Assembly (NCBI RefSeq): GCF_040783535.2
Contig: NZ_JBFONW020000005.1
Span: 248,001-312,000 of the forward strand
Origin: Aestuariibius insulae
GTDB lineage: Bacteria; Pseudomonadota; Alphaproteobacteria; Rhodobacterales; Rhodobacteraceae
Direction: 5' to 3'
DNA: 64,000 nucleotides
This document shows positions 1-9,187 of this stretch, piece after piece. Under the pieces are notes generated by a model. That model did not search any database. It had not been told where the DNA came from and was given only the letters and a program-made list of their open reading frames with translations. Both the position numbers and the translations under genes were made by a program. Numbering within the stretch: position 1 is the stretch's first letter; each line of letters opens with the position of its first letter.

Positions 1-155
1 CCATAGGCATCCATCCACTTCTGATCGCCGGTGGTCTGGAACCGGACCTTGAAGAACAGGAGAACCCATCCCAGCGCGATCGTGATCGTCGGGAAGAGGA
101 TATGAAACGAGATATTCGCCGCAAACTGGATGCGGGACAGGAGAAGCGTTTCCAT
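1..155 (-). CDS. cydA: Cytochrome bd-type ubiquinol oxidase subunit I, N-terminal fragment (cut by window edge)
   Basis: The first 51 codons of a leftward gene are present; the rest lies outside the window. The N-terminus begins METLLLSRIQFAANISFHIL and continues FPTITIALGWVLLFFKVRFQ, which matches subunit I of cytochrome bd/CIO oxidases: a Q-F-x3-x-x-F-H-x-x-F-P helix I in which the histidine near residue 18 is the conserved haem-proximal position. Subunit I is an inner-membrane protein that oxidises ubiquinol and reduces oxygen at low oxygen tension. The start is the only ATG before the conserved helix. The 185 bp up to the next gene would hold its promoter; I recognised no clear FNR box there. 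Whether it is the CydA or the cyanide-insensitive CioA subtype cannot be decided from this fragment. Confidence 0.85.
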   Translation of the reverse strand, partial: METLLLSRIQFAANISFHILFPTITIALGWVLLFFKVRFQTTGDQKWMDAY

Positions 156-340
156 AATGACTCCGAAACTTAACTGGTTGAGCCTTATATGGCGCGAAAA
201 AGGGCATCGTCACGGGGGTGCGACCAGATCTCACGGAATAGCCTAAACGAAAGAATACTACTGCGCTGTCCTCGTGATCAGCATCGTGTCAAATCTATCC
301 AACACTGGTACTTTTTACTCAATTTGCGCATGAATAGCAG

Positions 341-841
341 ATGCTTCCCAAACCCCACGACCTTGTTCTAACACCTACATCTATCCGGTTCAGGGGTCGG
401 CATTTTCCCCGAACCATCGGGAGATCTGGTCTGTCTCAGGAGAAGCGGGAAGGTGACAGCGCGACACCTGTTGGAACTCACCAGATTGTCGGCTGTCTAT
501 ATCGACCGGATCGCATTTCGCGGCCGAACGACTGGGCCGTTCCGATCCGTCCTAGGGATGCCTGGTCCGATGACCCGGATGATCCTGACTACAATCTGAT
601 GGTCGAGGCGCCGCATGGCTTCAGCCATGAAGCTCTCAAACGCGCAGATCCACTCTACGATCTGATCCTGCTGACGGATTGGAATTGGCCGTTTGCGAAA
701 AAAGGTAGAGGATCGGCAATCTTTCTACATCGCTGGCGAAGACTTGGCTTCCCGACGGAAGGTTGCATCGCGTTCCGTCCGGATCATCTCCAGTGGATTG
801 CAGCGCGGATCACACCATCCACGAGACTGGTCGTGCCCTAG
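341..841 (+). CDS. L,D-transpeptidase family protein (YkuD fold)
   Basis: This 166-residue protein is essentially a single YkuD/L,D-transpeptidase catalytic domain. The active-site region IFLHRWRRLGFPTEGCIAF has the motif His130–x–(S/T)–x–G–Cys142 expected of the cysteine nucleophile site, preceded by a TPVGTHQI segment typical of the fold. Such enzymes make or trim 3-3 peptidoglycan cross-links or attach proteins to the wall in the periplasm. No signal peptide is visible, so either export is unusual or the start is misplaced; an in-frame TTG at residue 9 is an alternative start. The stop codon shares a CTAG with the convergent yggS gene. The substrate cannot be inferred. Confidence 0.85.
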   Translation: MLPKPHDLVLTPTSIRFRGRHFPRTIGRSGLSQEKREGDSATPVGTHQIVGCLYRPDRISRPNDWAVPIRPRDAWSDDPDDPDYNLMVEAPHGFSHEALKRADPLYDLILLTDWNWPFAKKGRGSAIFLHRWRRLGFPTEGCIAFRPDHLQWIAARITPSTRLVVP

Positions 842-1491
842 TTCGTTACGCGCTCTCCGAAGATGGCAGATCCTACGCGGATATGTGTGGCCCCTTGAGC
901 GATAGCCGTTTCGAAGTCCGCGCTCATTCCCATGGAAAGACCGTCAAGGCCGTTCTCTCGTGCAAGCTTTGCCAGAAGTGCGAAGTGGAGCGCTGGCTCC
1001 TCATCCACCGGAGGAATGCACATCAGGCCGACGATAGGCAGATCCAAAGCACGGCAATCCTTGACGAACGTGCTGGTCTCACGAGGGGTGATACCAGCTT
1101 TTTGCTGCTCCTCGCCGGTATTTACCTGAACAAAGATGTCCGGGCTTGCTCCGCGCTCTTGCGCGAGACGGCCCAGTGTTGCGGCAAGCTTAGGACGGTC
1201 CAGAGTCTCGATGACGTCGAAGAGCTCAACGGCCTGACGTGCCTTGTTGGTCTGCAGCGGTCCGATAAGGTGTAGCGCTACGTTGTCGAACTGGTCTCGA
1301 AAAGACGGCCATTTGCCTGCCGCTTCCTGAACCTGGTTCTCCCCAAAGATCCGGTGACCTTGGCCAAGAACGTCCTCAACCCGGGCATCAGGCTGTTTCT
1401 TGGATACCGCGACAAGCGTAACAGACCCGACCTCCCGGTCACAGCGATCTTCAGTAGTGCGAATACGATCCGTAATATCGCTCAGGCTCAT
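838..1491 (-). CDS. YggS family pyridoxal 5'-phosphate homeostasis protein
   Basis: This 217-residue protein has the single-domain alanine-racemase-like barrel of the YggS/PROSC/YBL036C family. The PLP-binding lysine is Lys31 in LVAVSKKQP, followed by the family segments FGENQVQE, LHLIGPLQTNKAR, VNTGEEQQKAG and LSMGMSADFETAI…THIRVGSAIFGER. The protein binds PLP and buffers the cofactor and amino/keto-acid pools; it has no confirmed catalytic activity. The start is supported by GGAGG six bases upstream of the ATG. It lies downstream of the porin gene on the same strand but behind a strong terminator, so it probably depends on read-through or its own promoter. Confidence 0.95.
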   Translation of the reverse strand: MSLSDITDRIRTTEDRCDREVGSVTLVAVSKKQPDARVEDVLGQGHRIFGENQVQEAAGKWPSFRDQFDNVALHLIGPLQTNKARQAVELFDVIETLDRPKLAATLGRLAQERGASPDIFVQVNTGEEQQKAGITPRETSTFVKDCRALDLPIVGLMCIPPVDEEPALHFALLAKLARENGLDGLSMGMSADFETAIAQGATHIRVGSAIFGERVTN

Positions 1492-1503
1492 GATACCTCC
1501 TCA

Positions 1504-1532
1504 AACGAAAAGAGCGGGCCGAAGCCCGCTCT
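1504..1532 (-). terminator. Rho-independent terminator after the porin gene
   Basis: A perfect 9-bp stem AGAGCGGGC/GCCCGCTCT (1511–1519 with 1524–1532) closes a CGAA/TTCG tetraloop. On the leftward strand the stem is followed by TTTTCGTTTGA. It sits 27 bp past the porin stop codon and immediately before the yggS ribosome binding site. Confidence 0.85.
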
Positions 1533-1558
1533 TAACGTTAATCAAACCCGTGGGTCGA

Positions 1559-2578
1559 TTAGAAGCTCATCGACAGACCGAGCGAGTAAGCGTCAAGCTC
1601 AGCATCTTCCAAGTCACCATCGTCGTCGATAAGGGCATCATCGATGATCGAACGGCTATAACCAAACTGGGCTTCAAGACCGCCACCAAGGTCATAATTT
1701 GCGATGAAACCGATACCGGAAGTGTCCAGGAAAACATCGTTCTGGCTCAGTACCCAATCGTCATACTCACCGTAGTTCACAGCAAGCGTCAGCGCGTCAA
1801 GCGTGTAGCCGACTGCGAGGCCAAAGTGAGTTGGGTCAAAGTCGCCGAGGCCGTCGTCTACGTCCGCCGCCGAATAGTTCAAGATGACGTTGAAATCACC
1901 GAAGTTGAAGTCACCGGACAGACCGTAGATCGAAACACCGTCGTCAGCATCATCAACGCCTGAAAGGCTATCAACCGTCTGGTAACCGAAGCCAACAGTG
2001 TGTTCATCACCGAAAAGCGGGAACGTGTAGTCGACGCCTAGACCAAAGATCGGATCGCCAGCATCGTCAGCATCGTTCAATTCCAGCGAGGCTGCAAAGT
2101 TGAAGTTCGACAGCGCATAGTCGTAACGAGCAATCTGGCCATCGTAGAATTCACCGTCGAGACCGTTGTTACCATTGTAACCCAAGTGCTCGTTGGTGTC
2201 GATGATGTCAGCACCAATGATGGCTTCTTTCAATGCTTTGTCGTAAGCACCATCGGTGTCACCCATCGTCAGAGTGCCGAAAGCGCCAGAGACGAAAATT
2301 GACTCGCCGCCCTGAGTATTTCCGGCGAATGCATCATTGTCATTCGATTCATCGAGATCAATGTCAGCACCAAAAGTCAGACCGCTGTCAGTGGAACCCG
2401 ACAAGGTAAACTTTACGTCGATGTCAGTGTGGAACTGCGTGGGGATGTCGTCAGCGCCTTCAATATTCGTGTCGCCACCGAAGATACCCATCTCGGCGCT
2501 ACCGGAGAGGCTAACCTCAGCAGCAGCGAAGCCGGCGGTCGCGAAGAGCGCGGTCGTCGCAAGCAGGATGTTTTTCAT
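1559..2578 (-). CDS. Outer-membrane porin (16-strand general porin type)
   Basis: The 339-residue product begins MKNILLATTALFATAGFAAA and is cut before EVSLSG, a textbook Sec signal peptide. The mature part is rich in Asp, Gly and aromatic residues, has alternating beta-strand patterns (SGSAEMGIFGG, VGFGYQTV, LAVNYGEYD) and ends in an aromatic residue (LGLSMSF), as porins recognised by the BAM machinery do. It resembles the Rhodobacter-type porin family. I chose the ATG at 2578, four codons inside the longest frame, because AGGGAA lies directly upstream and it begins the signal peptide. The strong terminator and isolated position suggest a highly expressed single-gene unit. Loops are very acidic, which fits a marine organism (inference). 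Confidence 0.93.
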   Translation of the reverse strand: MKNILLATTALFATAGFAAAEVSLSGSAEMGIFGGDTNIEGADDIPTQFHTDIDVKFTLSGSTDSGLTFGADIDLDESNDNDAFAGNTQGGESIFVSGAFGTLTMGDTDGAYDKALKEAIIGADIIDTNEHLGYNGNNGLDGEFYDGQIARYDYALSNFNFAASLELNDADDAGDPIFGLGVDYTFPLFGDEHTVGFGYQTVDSLSGVDDADDGVSIYGLSGDFNFGDFNVILNYSAADVDDGLGDFDPTHFGLAVGYTLDALTLAVNYGEYDDWVLSQNDVFLDTSGIGFIANYDLGGGLEAQFGYSRSIIDDALIDDDGDLEDAELDAYSLGLSMSF

Positions 2579-2830
2579 AATTTCCCTCATTTCTTTTTAG
2601 CGGCCCAGCTCGGCTATCCGCCATTCGTTGGGTCGACGCCTATTTCGCTCCAACCCTCGTCCAGTTCAATGAAGACCGATGTTCCAGCTCTACTTCGCCC
2701 TTCGATGATGCGCGGCTGCCACACTCTTGCCGCAGAGGGCAGCTTGCAAAACGCTTGTCGCCCAGAAAACGGCTCTGTAGGTAGGGGTTCAATGCCCGTG
2801 GGCACAGGAAACAAGGGACCGTTTGATAGA

Positions 2831-3334
2831 ATGTCGGGCATCGGGAAAAGACGAGTTGTCAGAATTTTGAGCGCGATCTCGCTCGTCGCTCTTGTCGCGG
2901 CATGCGGTCAAAGCCGCACGGCGGCGGACCGAGTCGGCCAAAGAGAGGCTGCAAGCCGGCAGGCGCAGAATATTCCCGGGCCAGATCCCAACCGGGAGAG
3001 CGTTTTCGACTTGTTCGAACCAGCGGATCCGGACGAGCAGTTTGCCGTCAATAAATACCTGTGGTCGGCATCTCTAGATGTGCTGAGCTTTCTGCCTGTG
3101 CAGTCTGTCGACCCCTTCACCGGGGTAATCGTGACAGGGTTTGGACGCCCTCCCGGCGGCGGGCGGCCTTATCGCGCGACGATCTATATCACCGATCCCG
3201 CCTTGGATGCCCGATCTCTCAATGTAGCCCTCCAAAGCCAATCTGGACCTGTCAGCGCCGAAACCCAGCGCGCTGTCGAGGATGCCATCCTTGCGCGAGC
3301 GCGGCAGTTGCGGATCAACGACTCGCGACTTTGA
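2831..3334 (+). CDS. DUF3576 domain-containing lipoprotein
   Basis: This 167-residue protein has a basic N-terminus, a hydrophobic stretch and a lipobox LVAAC ending at Cys21, so it should be a lipid-anchored periplasmic protein. The rest contains YLWSASLDVLSFLPVQSVDPFTGVIVT, split by a Gly/Pro-rich R-P-P-G-G-G loop, and RATIYITDPALDARSLNV, which match the DUF3576 family as I remember it. Its function is unknown. It ends 58 bp before leuS and probably forms one transcript with leuS–lptE–holA. An AAGGGA precedes the ATG by 12 nt, slightly long spacing. Confidence 0.8.
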   Translation: MSGIGKRRVVRILSAISLVALVAACGQSRTAADRVGQREAASRQAQNIPGPDPNRESVFDLFEPADPDEQFAVNKYLWSASLDVLSFLPVQSVDPFTGVIVTGFGRPPGGGRPYRATIYITDPALDARSLNVALQSQSGPVSAETQRAVEDAILARARQLRINDSRL

Positions 3335-3392
3335 GTATCCTCGTCCCTTTTCGCGATCGAATTCCGCCCGACCTTCTCCGCCCGGAGCCATC

Positions 3393-5948
3393 ATGACCCG
3401 CTACACCCCGTCCGATCTGGAACCCAAATGGCAAGCCAAATGGGACGAAGACAAAACGTTCCAAGCGACGATGGAGGGCGGCAAGCCTAAATATTATGTG
3501 CTCGAAATGTTCCCCTACCCATCGGGGCGCATTCATATTGGCCACGTCCGCAACTACACGATGGGCGATGTGATCGCTCGCTATAAGAAAGCCACCGGTC
3601 ACAACGTCCTGCACCCGATGGGATTCGACGCCTTCGGGATGCCGGCCGAGAACGCGGCGATGGCGTCCAGCGGTCATCCCAAGACCTGGACCTACGACAA
3701 TATCGACACGATGGTCGCCCAGATGAAGCCGCTCGGCTTCGGCATCGACTGGAGCCGCATGTTTGCAACATGCGATCCCGAATACTACGGCCAGCAGCAG
3801 GCTCTGTTTCTGGATATGCTGGAGGCCGGACTGGTGACGCGCCGCGAGGCCGAGGTGAACTGGGATCCGGTCGATATGACCGTTTTGGCCAACGAGCAAG
3901 TGATCGACGGCAAGGGCTGGCGATCCGGAGCTGACGTCGAGCGGCGCGCGCTGACCCAGTGGTTCTTCAAGATCTCGGATTATGCCGACGAGCTTTTAGA
4001 GGCCATCGAAGGGTTGGACAGCTGGCCCGCCAAGGTCAAACTGATGCAATCGAACTGGATCGGCAGGTCGCGCGGTTTGCAGTTCGGCTTCGACATGATC
4101 AGTCCACCCGAAGGGTTTGACGCGGTCGAGGTTTATACGACCCGGCCGGATACCCTGATGGGGGCGTCCTTCGTCGGGATCTCTCCTGATCACCCGCTGG
4201 CCAAGCATTTCGAAGCGATCAATCCGGCGGTCGAGGCGTTCTGCGCCGAATGCCGCAAAGGCGGAACAACAGCCGAGGCGGTCGAGACGGCAGAGAAGCT
4301 CGGCCTCGATACCGGCCTGCGCGTGCGTCATCCTTTGAACCCTGACTGGCATCTGCCTGTCTGGATCGCAAATTTCATTTTGATGGACTATGGAACTGGT
4401 GCCATCTTTGGCTGCCCGGCCCACGACCAACGCGATCTCGATTTTGCACGGAAATACGATCTGCCGGTGATCTCCACTTACGTTCCGACCGACGGAGATA
4501 TTGTGCTCCCCGAGGATGGTGGAGAGGCCTACGTCCCGCCGAAATCCGACCTTGTGACATATATTAAACCAGTCGCAGGCCAAGACAATCAGACCGGCGA
4601 AGATGGTATCGACGCGGCCATCTCCTTTTGCGAACAAAAAGGTGTGGGTGAGGGCGTCACCAAGTTCCGCCTGCGGGACTGGGGTCTTTCCCGTCAGCGG
4701 TACTGGGGCTGTCCGATTCCGGTCGTGCATTGTGACGCCTGCGGGGTGGTTCCTGAGAAGAAGGAGAATCTGCCGGTTGTCCTGCCTGACGACGTCAGCT
4801 TCGATATTCCAGGCAACCCTCTCGACCGGCATCCCACGTGGCGCAACGTTGAATGCCCGTCCTGTGGTGAGCCTGCGAAACGTGAGACCGATACAATGGA
4901 CACATTCGTCGATTCGTCCTGGTATTTCGCGCGCTTCACGGCCCCCGATGCCAAGACGCCGACGGATATGAAGGCGGCCAGCTACTGGATGAATGTCGAT
5001 CAATATATCGGCGGCATCGAGCATGCGATCCTGCATCTGCTCTATTCGCGTTTCTTCGCGCGCGGCATGATCAAGACCGGCCATCTGCCCGACAAGGCGG
5101 CAGAGCCCTTCAATGCACTGTTCACGCAAGGGATGGTTACGCACGAGATCTATCAGACGCGCGACCATAATGGGCGCCCGCTCTTTCATCTGCCCGAGGA
5201 TGTGACAGACGGCAAATTGGCGGACGGCACCGAGGTCGAGGTCATCCCCTCCGCCAAGATGTCAAAATCCAAAAAGAACGTGGTGGATCCGGCCGATATC
5301 ATCGCCCAATACGGCGCCGATACTGCGCGATGGTTCGTCCTCTCCGACAGCCCGCCCGAACGCGATGTGGAATGGACGGCTAGCGGCGCAGAGGCGGCGT
5401 TCAAACATCTGGGCCGCGTCTGGTCCCTGTGCGACCGGATCGGGCAGATGGACCCGGACGCGTCGGGAAGCGGCGACAATGATCTGAGGCGCGCCATGCA
5501 CAAGGCGATCTTCGAGGTCACGCAGGGCATCGAAAGCTTCGGCTTCAACGCCGCCATCGCAAAGCTCTACGCTTTCACTGCCGTCCTCTCGAAATCCAAA
5601 GCCGGACAGGCCGCCCAGCAAGAGGCTATCCTGACGCTGGCGCAGCTCATGGCGCCGATGACCCCGCACCTGGCCGAAGATATCTGGGCGATGCAGGGCG
5701 GCGAAGGCCTGATCGCGGATGCCGACTGGCCCACCGCCGACGAGGCATTGCTGGTCGAGGAGGACATCACCCTGCCGATCCAGATTAACGGTAAACGCCG
5801 CTCGGAGCTGACCGTCGCCAAGGACCTGCCCAAAGCCGAGATTGAGGCGCTCGTGCTCGATGATGCGGCGGTGAAACGCGCATTGGAGGGGGGTGAGCCG
5901 AAGAAGCTGATCGTCGTGCCTGGACGGATCGTGAATGTGGTGGTTTGA
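3393..5948 (+). CDS. leuS: Leucyl-tRNA synthetase
   Basis: This 851-residue class I synthetase charges tRNA-Leu in the cytoplasm. Visible signatures are HIGH at residues 48–51 (GRIHIGHVRN), the CP1 editing insertion with TTRPDTLMGASFVGISPDHPL in its N-terminal half and GTGAIFGCPAHDQRD closing it, a zinc-type C-x2-C pair region (HCDACG and CPSCG), DSSWYFARF, and KMSKS at 622–626 followed by the anticodon-binding and C-terminal domains. Length is normal for bacterial LeuRS. The start MTRYTPSDLEPKWQ is the usual family N-terminus; an upstream in-frame start would add 37 unrelated residues. Its 3' end overlaps lptE by 14 nt. Confidence 0.98.
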   Translation: MTRYTPSDLEPKWQAKWDEDKTFQATMEGGKPKYYVLEMFPYPSGRIHIGHVRNYTMGDVIARYKKATGHNVLHPMGFDAFGMPAENAAMASSGHPKTWTYDNIDTMVAQMKPLGFGIDWSRMFATCDPEYYGQQQALFLDMLEAGLVTRREAEVNWDPVDMTVLANEQVIDGKGWRSGADVERRALTQWFFKISDYADELLEAIEGLDSWPAKVKLMQSNWIGRSRGLQFGFDMISPPEGFDAVEVYTTRPDTLMGASFVGISPDHPLAKHFEAINPAVEAFCAECRKGGTTAEAVETAEKLGLDTGLRVRHPLNPDWHLPVWIANFILMDYGTGAIFGCPAHDQRDLDFARKYDLPVISTYVPTDGDIVLPEDGGEAYVPPKSDLVTYIKPVAGQDNQTGEDGIDAAISFCEQKGVGEGVTKFRLRDWGLSRQRYWGCPIPVVHCDACGVVPEKKENLPVVLPDDVSFDIPGNPLDRHPTWRNVECPSCGEPAKRETDTMDTFVDSSWYFARFTAPDAKTPTDMKAASYWMNVDQYIGGIEHAILHLLYSRFFARGMIKTGHLPDKAAEPFNALFTQGMVTHEIYQTRDHNGRPLFHLPEDVTDGKLADGTEVEVIPSAKMSKSKKNVVDPADIIAQYGADTARWFVLSDSPPERDVEWTASGAEAAFKHLGRVWSLCDRIGQMDPDASGSGDNDLRRAMHKAIFEVTQGIESFGFNAAIAKLYAFTAVLSKSKAGQAAQQEAILTLAQLMAPMTPHLAEDIWAMQGGEGLIADADWPTADEALLVEEDITLPIQINGKRRSELTVAKDLPKAEIEALVLDDAAVKRALEGGEPKKLIVVPGRIVNVVV

Positions 5949-6414
5949 CCGAAAGCTCCCCTTCTCCTTCGCTCTAGTCGGATTTCTTGCCGCTTGCGGC
6001 TTTACGCCTGTACTTGCGCCCGGTGGATCTGCGCTCGACTTGCAAGGCCGGATCGCGACCGAAGAGCCAGACACTCGGATTGAGTATGCTCTTAACCGTC
6101 GACTTGAAGAGCGGCTCGGCCGACCTGCTGCGGCCGATCTTAAGCTGCGGACCACTCTTTCCATCGATGAAGATCCGTCTGCCTTCACCTCCGACCGAGA
6201 GATCACGCGCTACACCCTCGAAGGTGAGCTGAAATATCGTGTGGAAGATACTGCGGGTCAACTGATCACAAGCGGATCGGTGGAGACCTTCGTCGGCTAT
6301 TCCGCGACAGGAAGCACGGTCGCGACCCTTGCTGCGGAACGGGACGCCGAGGACCGCCTTGCAACGGCCCTCGCTGACCTGCTCGTCGCGCGCCTGACTA
6401 TAGCACTGCAATGA
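5935..6414 (+). CDS. lptE: LPS-assembly lipoprotein LptE
   Basis: This 159-residue lipoprotein has a short basic N-terminus, hydrophobic segment and lipobox LAAC near residue 21, followed by GFTPVLAPGGSA, the common start of alphaproteobacterial LptE. The remainder (LKLRTTLSIDEDPSAF…TRYTLEGELKYRVED) fits the small alpha/beta LptE fold that plugs the LptD barrel and helps insert lipopolysaccharide at the outer membrane. It sits between leuS and holA, the same placement as in many proteobacteria, overlapping leuS by 14 nt and holA by 4 nt (ATGA), so the three genes should be co-translated. Confidence 0.9.
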   Translation: MWWFDRKLPFSFALVGFLAACGFTPVLAPGGSALDLQGRIATEEPDTRIEYALNRRLEERLGRPAAADLKLRTTLSIDEDPSAFTSDREITRYTLEGELKYRVEDTAGQLITSGSVETFVGYSATGSTVATLAAERDAEDRLATALADLLVARLTIALQ

Positions 6415-7436
6415 AGCTCTCGGCCCGCGATGCCCGTGCCTTCATCAAAGAGCCAAGCCATTCCAGGGCGGGCATCCTGATCTACGGTCAAGATCCAATG
6501 CGTGTGGCAACGATGCGCAAAGATCTTGTGACCGCGCTTAGCGGTCCGGATGCTGCTGACGAGATGCGTCTAACCCGCATACCCGGCGCTGACCTGCGGA
6601 AGGATCCGGCGCTTTTGCTAGATGCCTTGAAATCACAAAGCTTCTTTCCCGGCCCACGTGTCGCAATTGTCGAGGATGCAACAGAGCAAGCCGCAAAAGC
6701 GATCACGGCCGCTCTTGAGGATTGGCAGGCAGGAGACGCCCAACTCATCGTGACGGCAGGTCAACTCACCGCTAAGAGCGGCCTCCGAAAACTGTTCGAG
6801 AGCCACTCAAATGCGTTTGCCCTCGCCCTCTATGACGATCCGCCGTCCCGAGACGATATCGAACGTGCGATCACAGAGGCTGGCCTATCCCCCCCGGTAT
6901 CCGATGCCATGGCGGCACTCGTCGATCTTGCCCGCGCGATGGAGCCTGGAGACTTTCGTCAGCTTATCGAAAAGCTTGGCCTTTACATGCTTCACACTGC
7001 CGAACCGATGCGGGTGGAAGATATCGACGCCTGCGCTCCACTATCGATGGAGGCGGCGCTGGACGATATCCTGAATCTCGTCTCCGAAGGATCGGTGACC
7101 GAGATCGGTCCGCTTATGACCCGGCTTGAGGCACAGGGCGTGCTGCCCGTGACGCTATGCATCGGTGCGACACGGCATTTCAGGCAATTGCACACCGCAG
7201 CCTCCGATCCTGCGGGCGTGGGTCAAGGAATGGGACGCCTGCGCCCTCCGGTCTTCGGACCGCGCCGGGACCGCATGAGCCGTCAAGCCATGGCATGGGG
7301 TCGCGCTCGACTGGAACGCGCCCTTCAGATCCTTATTGAAACAGATCTCGCGCTGCGCTCCTCCAGCAAAGCGCCGACCAACGCTGTCATGGAACGCGCC
7401 TTGATCCGCATTGCAATGATCGCCGCCCGGACCTGA
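6411..7436 (+). CDS. holA: DNA polymerase III subunit delta
   Basis: This 341-residue protein is the delta subunit of the clamp loader, which opens the beta clamp. Supporting segments include the N-terminal KLSARDARAFIKEP, LIYGQDPMRVATMRKDLV, RLTRIPGADLRKDPALLLDAL with FFPGPRVAIVEDA, a C-terminal alpha-helical collar region, and no intact P-loop, as expected for delta. It starts with ATGA overlapping the lptE stop. The gene closes the leuS–lptE–holA run; the next 284 bp contain no gene I can support. Confidence 0.93.
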   Translation: MKLSARDARAFIKEPSHSRAGILIYGQDPMRVATMRKDLVTALSGPDAADEMRLTRIPGADLRKDPALLLDALKSQSFFPGPRVAIVEDATEQAAKAITAALEDWQAGDAQLIVTAGQLTAKSGLRKLFESHSNAFALALYDDPPSRDDIERAITEAGLSPPVSDAMAALVDLARAMEPGDFRQLIEKLGLYMLHTAEPMRVEDIDACAPLSMEAALDDILNLVSEGSVTEIGPLMTRLEAQGVLPVTLCIGATRHFRQLHTAASDPAGVGQGMGRLRPPVFGPRRDRMSRQAMAWGRARLERALQILIETDLALRSSSKAPTNAVMERALIRIAMIAART

Positions 7437-7720
7437 TTTCTAGGAATGCTTAAGGTGTCCTGAACCAGCACGTTTCTGCCCACATCCCGTTTGAGCGAAG
7501 CGCAAAGTCGCGCATTATCTGAGCGGCGAAGTACGTTTGCCTGGGTAGTTTACTGCTTGATCCACGATCCGTCGCAGCGAAAATCGGCGCATTTTTTCCG
7601 TCAGGAGAGGCATTATCCTTCAGCCGATCGAATACTTACGCCATGCCAGAGAGGCCAGCCTTGCAACACCTGCTGTCCGACGCGACACTCTTGGAAAAGG
7701 CAGGCGAAGGATCGAACTCC

Positions 7721-8965
7721 ATGCACATGACACGAAGATCGGCACTTCTCAGCGCTGCGGCGGTGGCATTATCGGGCTGCGCACCGGTTGGCGGATCACA
7801 GGTCGCTTCCACTTCTGAAGATCCAGCTCTCCGTCCCGCGCCAAATCCCGCATATGACGCTTGGATCGCAGCCTTCCGCAGCCGCGCGATCGAACGGGGG
7901 ATTGCTCCAGCCACGCTTGATGCCGCGTTCCGTGGGGCGGGGTATCTCCCGGGCGTAGTGGAGCGGGACCGAAATCAAACCGAGTTCCGCCGGTCCTTCG
8001 AAGACTACCTCGCCATTGTCGCGTCCGAAGAAAAGGTCGCCCAAGGCAGACGTGCGTTTCAAAGACAACAATCTCTACTCGCGCAAATTGAGGCTCGCTA
8101 TGGCGTAGCGGCTGACGTCGTTGCCGCGATCTGGGGGGTAGAAAGCAACTACGGCGTTCGGCGCGGATCGATTCCGGTTATCTCAGCGACATCTACACTC
8201 GCCTTCGATGGGCGACGGGGCAGGTTCTTTGAACAGCAGCTAATGGCTGCTCTCAGGATCCTGCAAAATGGAGATATCGACGCGGCTCGAATGACCGGCA
8301 GTTGGGCCGGCGCTATGGGACATACGCAGTTCATCCCGACAACCTTTGAAACCTACGGCGTGGATTTCGAAGGAGATGGCCGACGGGATATCTGGTCGGA
8401 TGATCCGACCGATGGACTGGCATCAGCGGCCGCTTATCTTTCACGATCCGGTTGGCAAAGAGGACGACCAGCTGCAATCGAAGTTCGTCTGCCACAGGGA
8501 TTTGCACCCAGCTTGACCGGTCGAAATACGCGGCGCAGCACGGATGCATGGATCGGATCGGGCGTCAAAACCGCTACCGGTACGACTTTGCCTGACCATG
8601 GAAGCGCATCGATCCTGATCCCCTCCGGTCCTGCTGGCCCGGCGTTCCTTGTGTACCGGAATTTCAGCGTCCTGCTAAGGTACAACAACTCGGAAAACTA
8701 CGCCCTTGGTGTGAGCTACCTATCCCAGCGGATTAGAGGTGGATCTGGCCTTATCGCCGAGTTTCCACCTGACCGGTTCGGTCTGACGATCGATATGCGG
8801 CGCGACCTTCAGCGTCGTCTGACCGCTGCTGGGTACGATACTGGAGGAACCGACGGTGTAATCGGTCCAAAGAGTGAGGCAGCTATTCGCGCATATCAGC
8901 AGGCTGCTGGTCTTCCTGTAAATGGACAACCATCCGCCAGCCTACTGCGCCGTCTGTCGTCCTGA
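7721..8965 (+). CDS. Lytic murein transglycosylase, lipoprotein with C-terminal peptidoglycan-binding domain
   Basis: The 414-residue product carries an MltB-type (SLT_2) catalytic domain. AAIWGVESNYGVRRGSIPVI contains the catalytic glutamate of the ESNYG motif, and FDGRRGRFFEQQL, GSWAGAMGHTQFIPTTF and DIWSDDPTDGLASAAAYL follow in family order. A C-terminal PG_binding_1 domain has DLQRRLTAAGYDTGGTDGVI and AIRAYQQAAGLP. The signal MHMTRRSALLSAAAVALSGC ends in a lipobox and also carries a twin-arginine, so it may be Tat-exported (inference). It cleaves glycan strands between MurNAc and GlcNAc. Two starts (7721, 7727) are equally possible; the first has a GAAGG upstream. A paralogue lies at 48594–49937. 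Confidence 0.92.
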   Translation: MHMTRRSALLSAAAVALSGCAPVGGSQVASTSEDPALRPAPNPAYDAWIAAFRSRAIERGIAPATLDAAFRGAGYLPGVVERDRNQTEFRRSFEDYLAIVASEEKVAQGRRAFQRQQSLLAQIEARYGVAADVVAAIWGVESNYGVRRGSIPVISATSTLAFDGRRGRFFEQQLMAALRILQNGDIDAARMTGSWAGAMGHTQFIPTTFETYGVDFEGDGRRDIWSDDPTDGLASAAAYLSRSGWQRGRPAAIEVRLPQGFAPSLTGRNTRRSTDAWIGSGVKTATGTTLPDHGSASILIPSGPAGPAFLVYRNFSVLLRYNNSENYALGVSYLSQRIRGGSGLIAEFPPDRFGLTIDMRRDLQRRLTAAGYDTGGTDGVIGPKSEAAIRAYQQAAGLPVNGQPSASLLRRLSS

Positions 8966-9187
8966 GGCGGACGAAACGAACTTGTATAGCTTAGACGCCT
9001 ATGTATCGAATCGGGCTTATCGGTAATGATCTGAGCCTTGCGACCTCAAAGGGGCAATTGCCGGAATATCGGATAAAGAGCGACGGAATAGGCTCTGAAG
9101 AGAGTCCTTTCTACCGGAAGTGAGCACCAACCTGACCGCCTGCGACCTTAGCGAAAATCACAAACCTGAGAGCGCCAGATCGCCTAA
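8966..9187. other. Intergenic stretch before candidate small RNA; no gene seen
   Basis: These 222 bp follow the transglycosylase stop. I see no open frame with a ribosome binding site, no repeat and no convincing hairpin here. The following 100 bp hold a promoter-like sequence and a terminator, described separately. Confidence 0.5.

Noticed and set aside
2614..2841. 75-codon leftward frame between the porin and the DUF3576 gene
   Set aside because: No ribosome binding site and no recognisable domain; it overlaps the start of the lipoprotein gene.
3996..5189. 397-codon leftward open frame inside leuS
   Set aside because: Shadow of leuS with no start signal or recognised domain.
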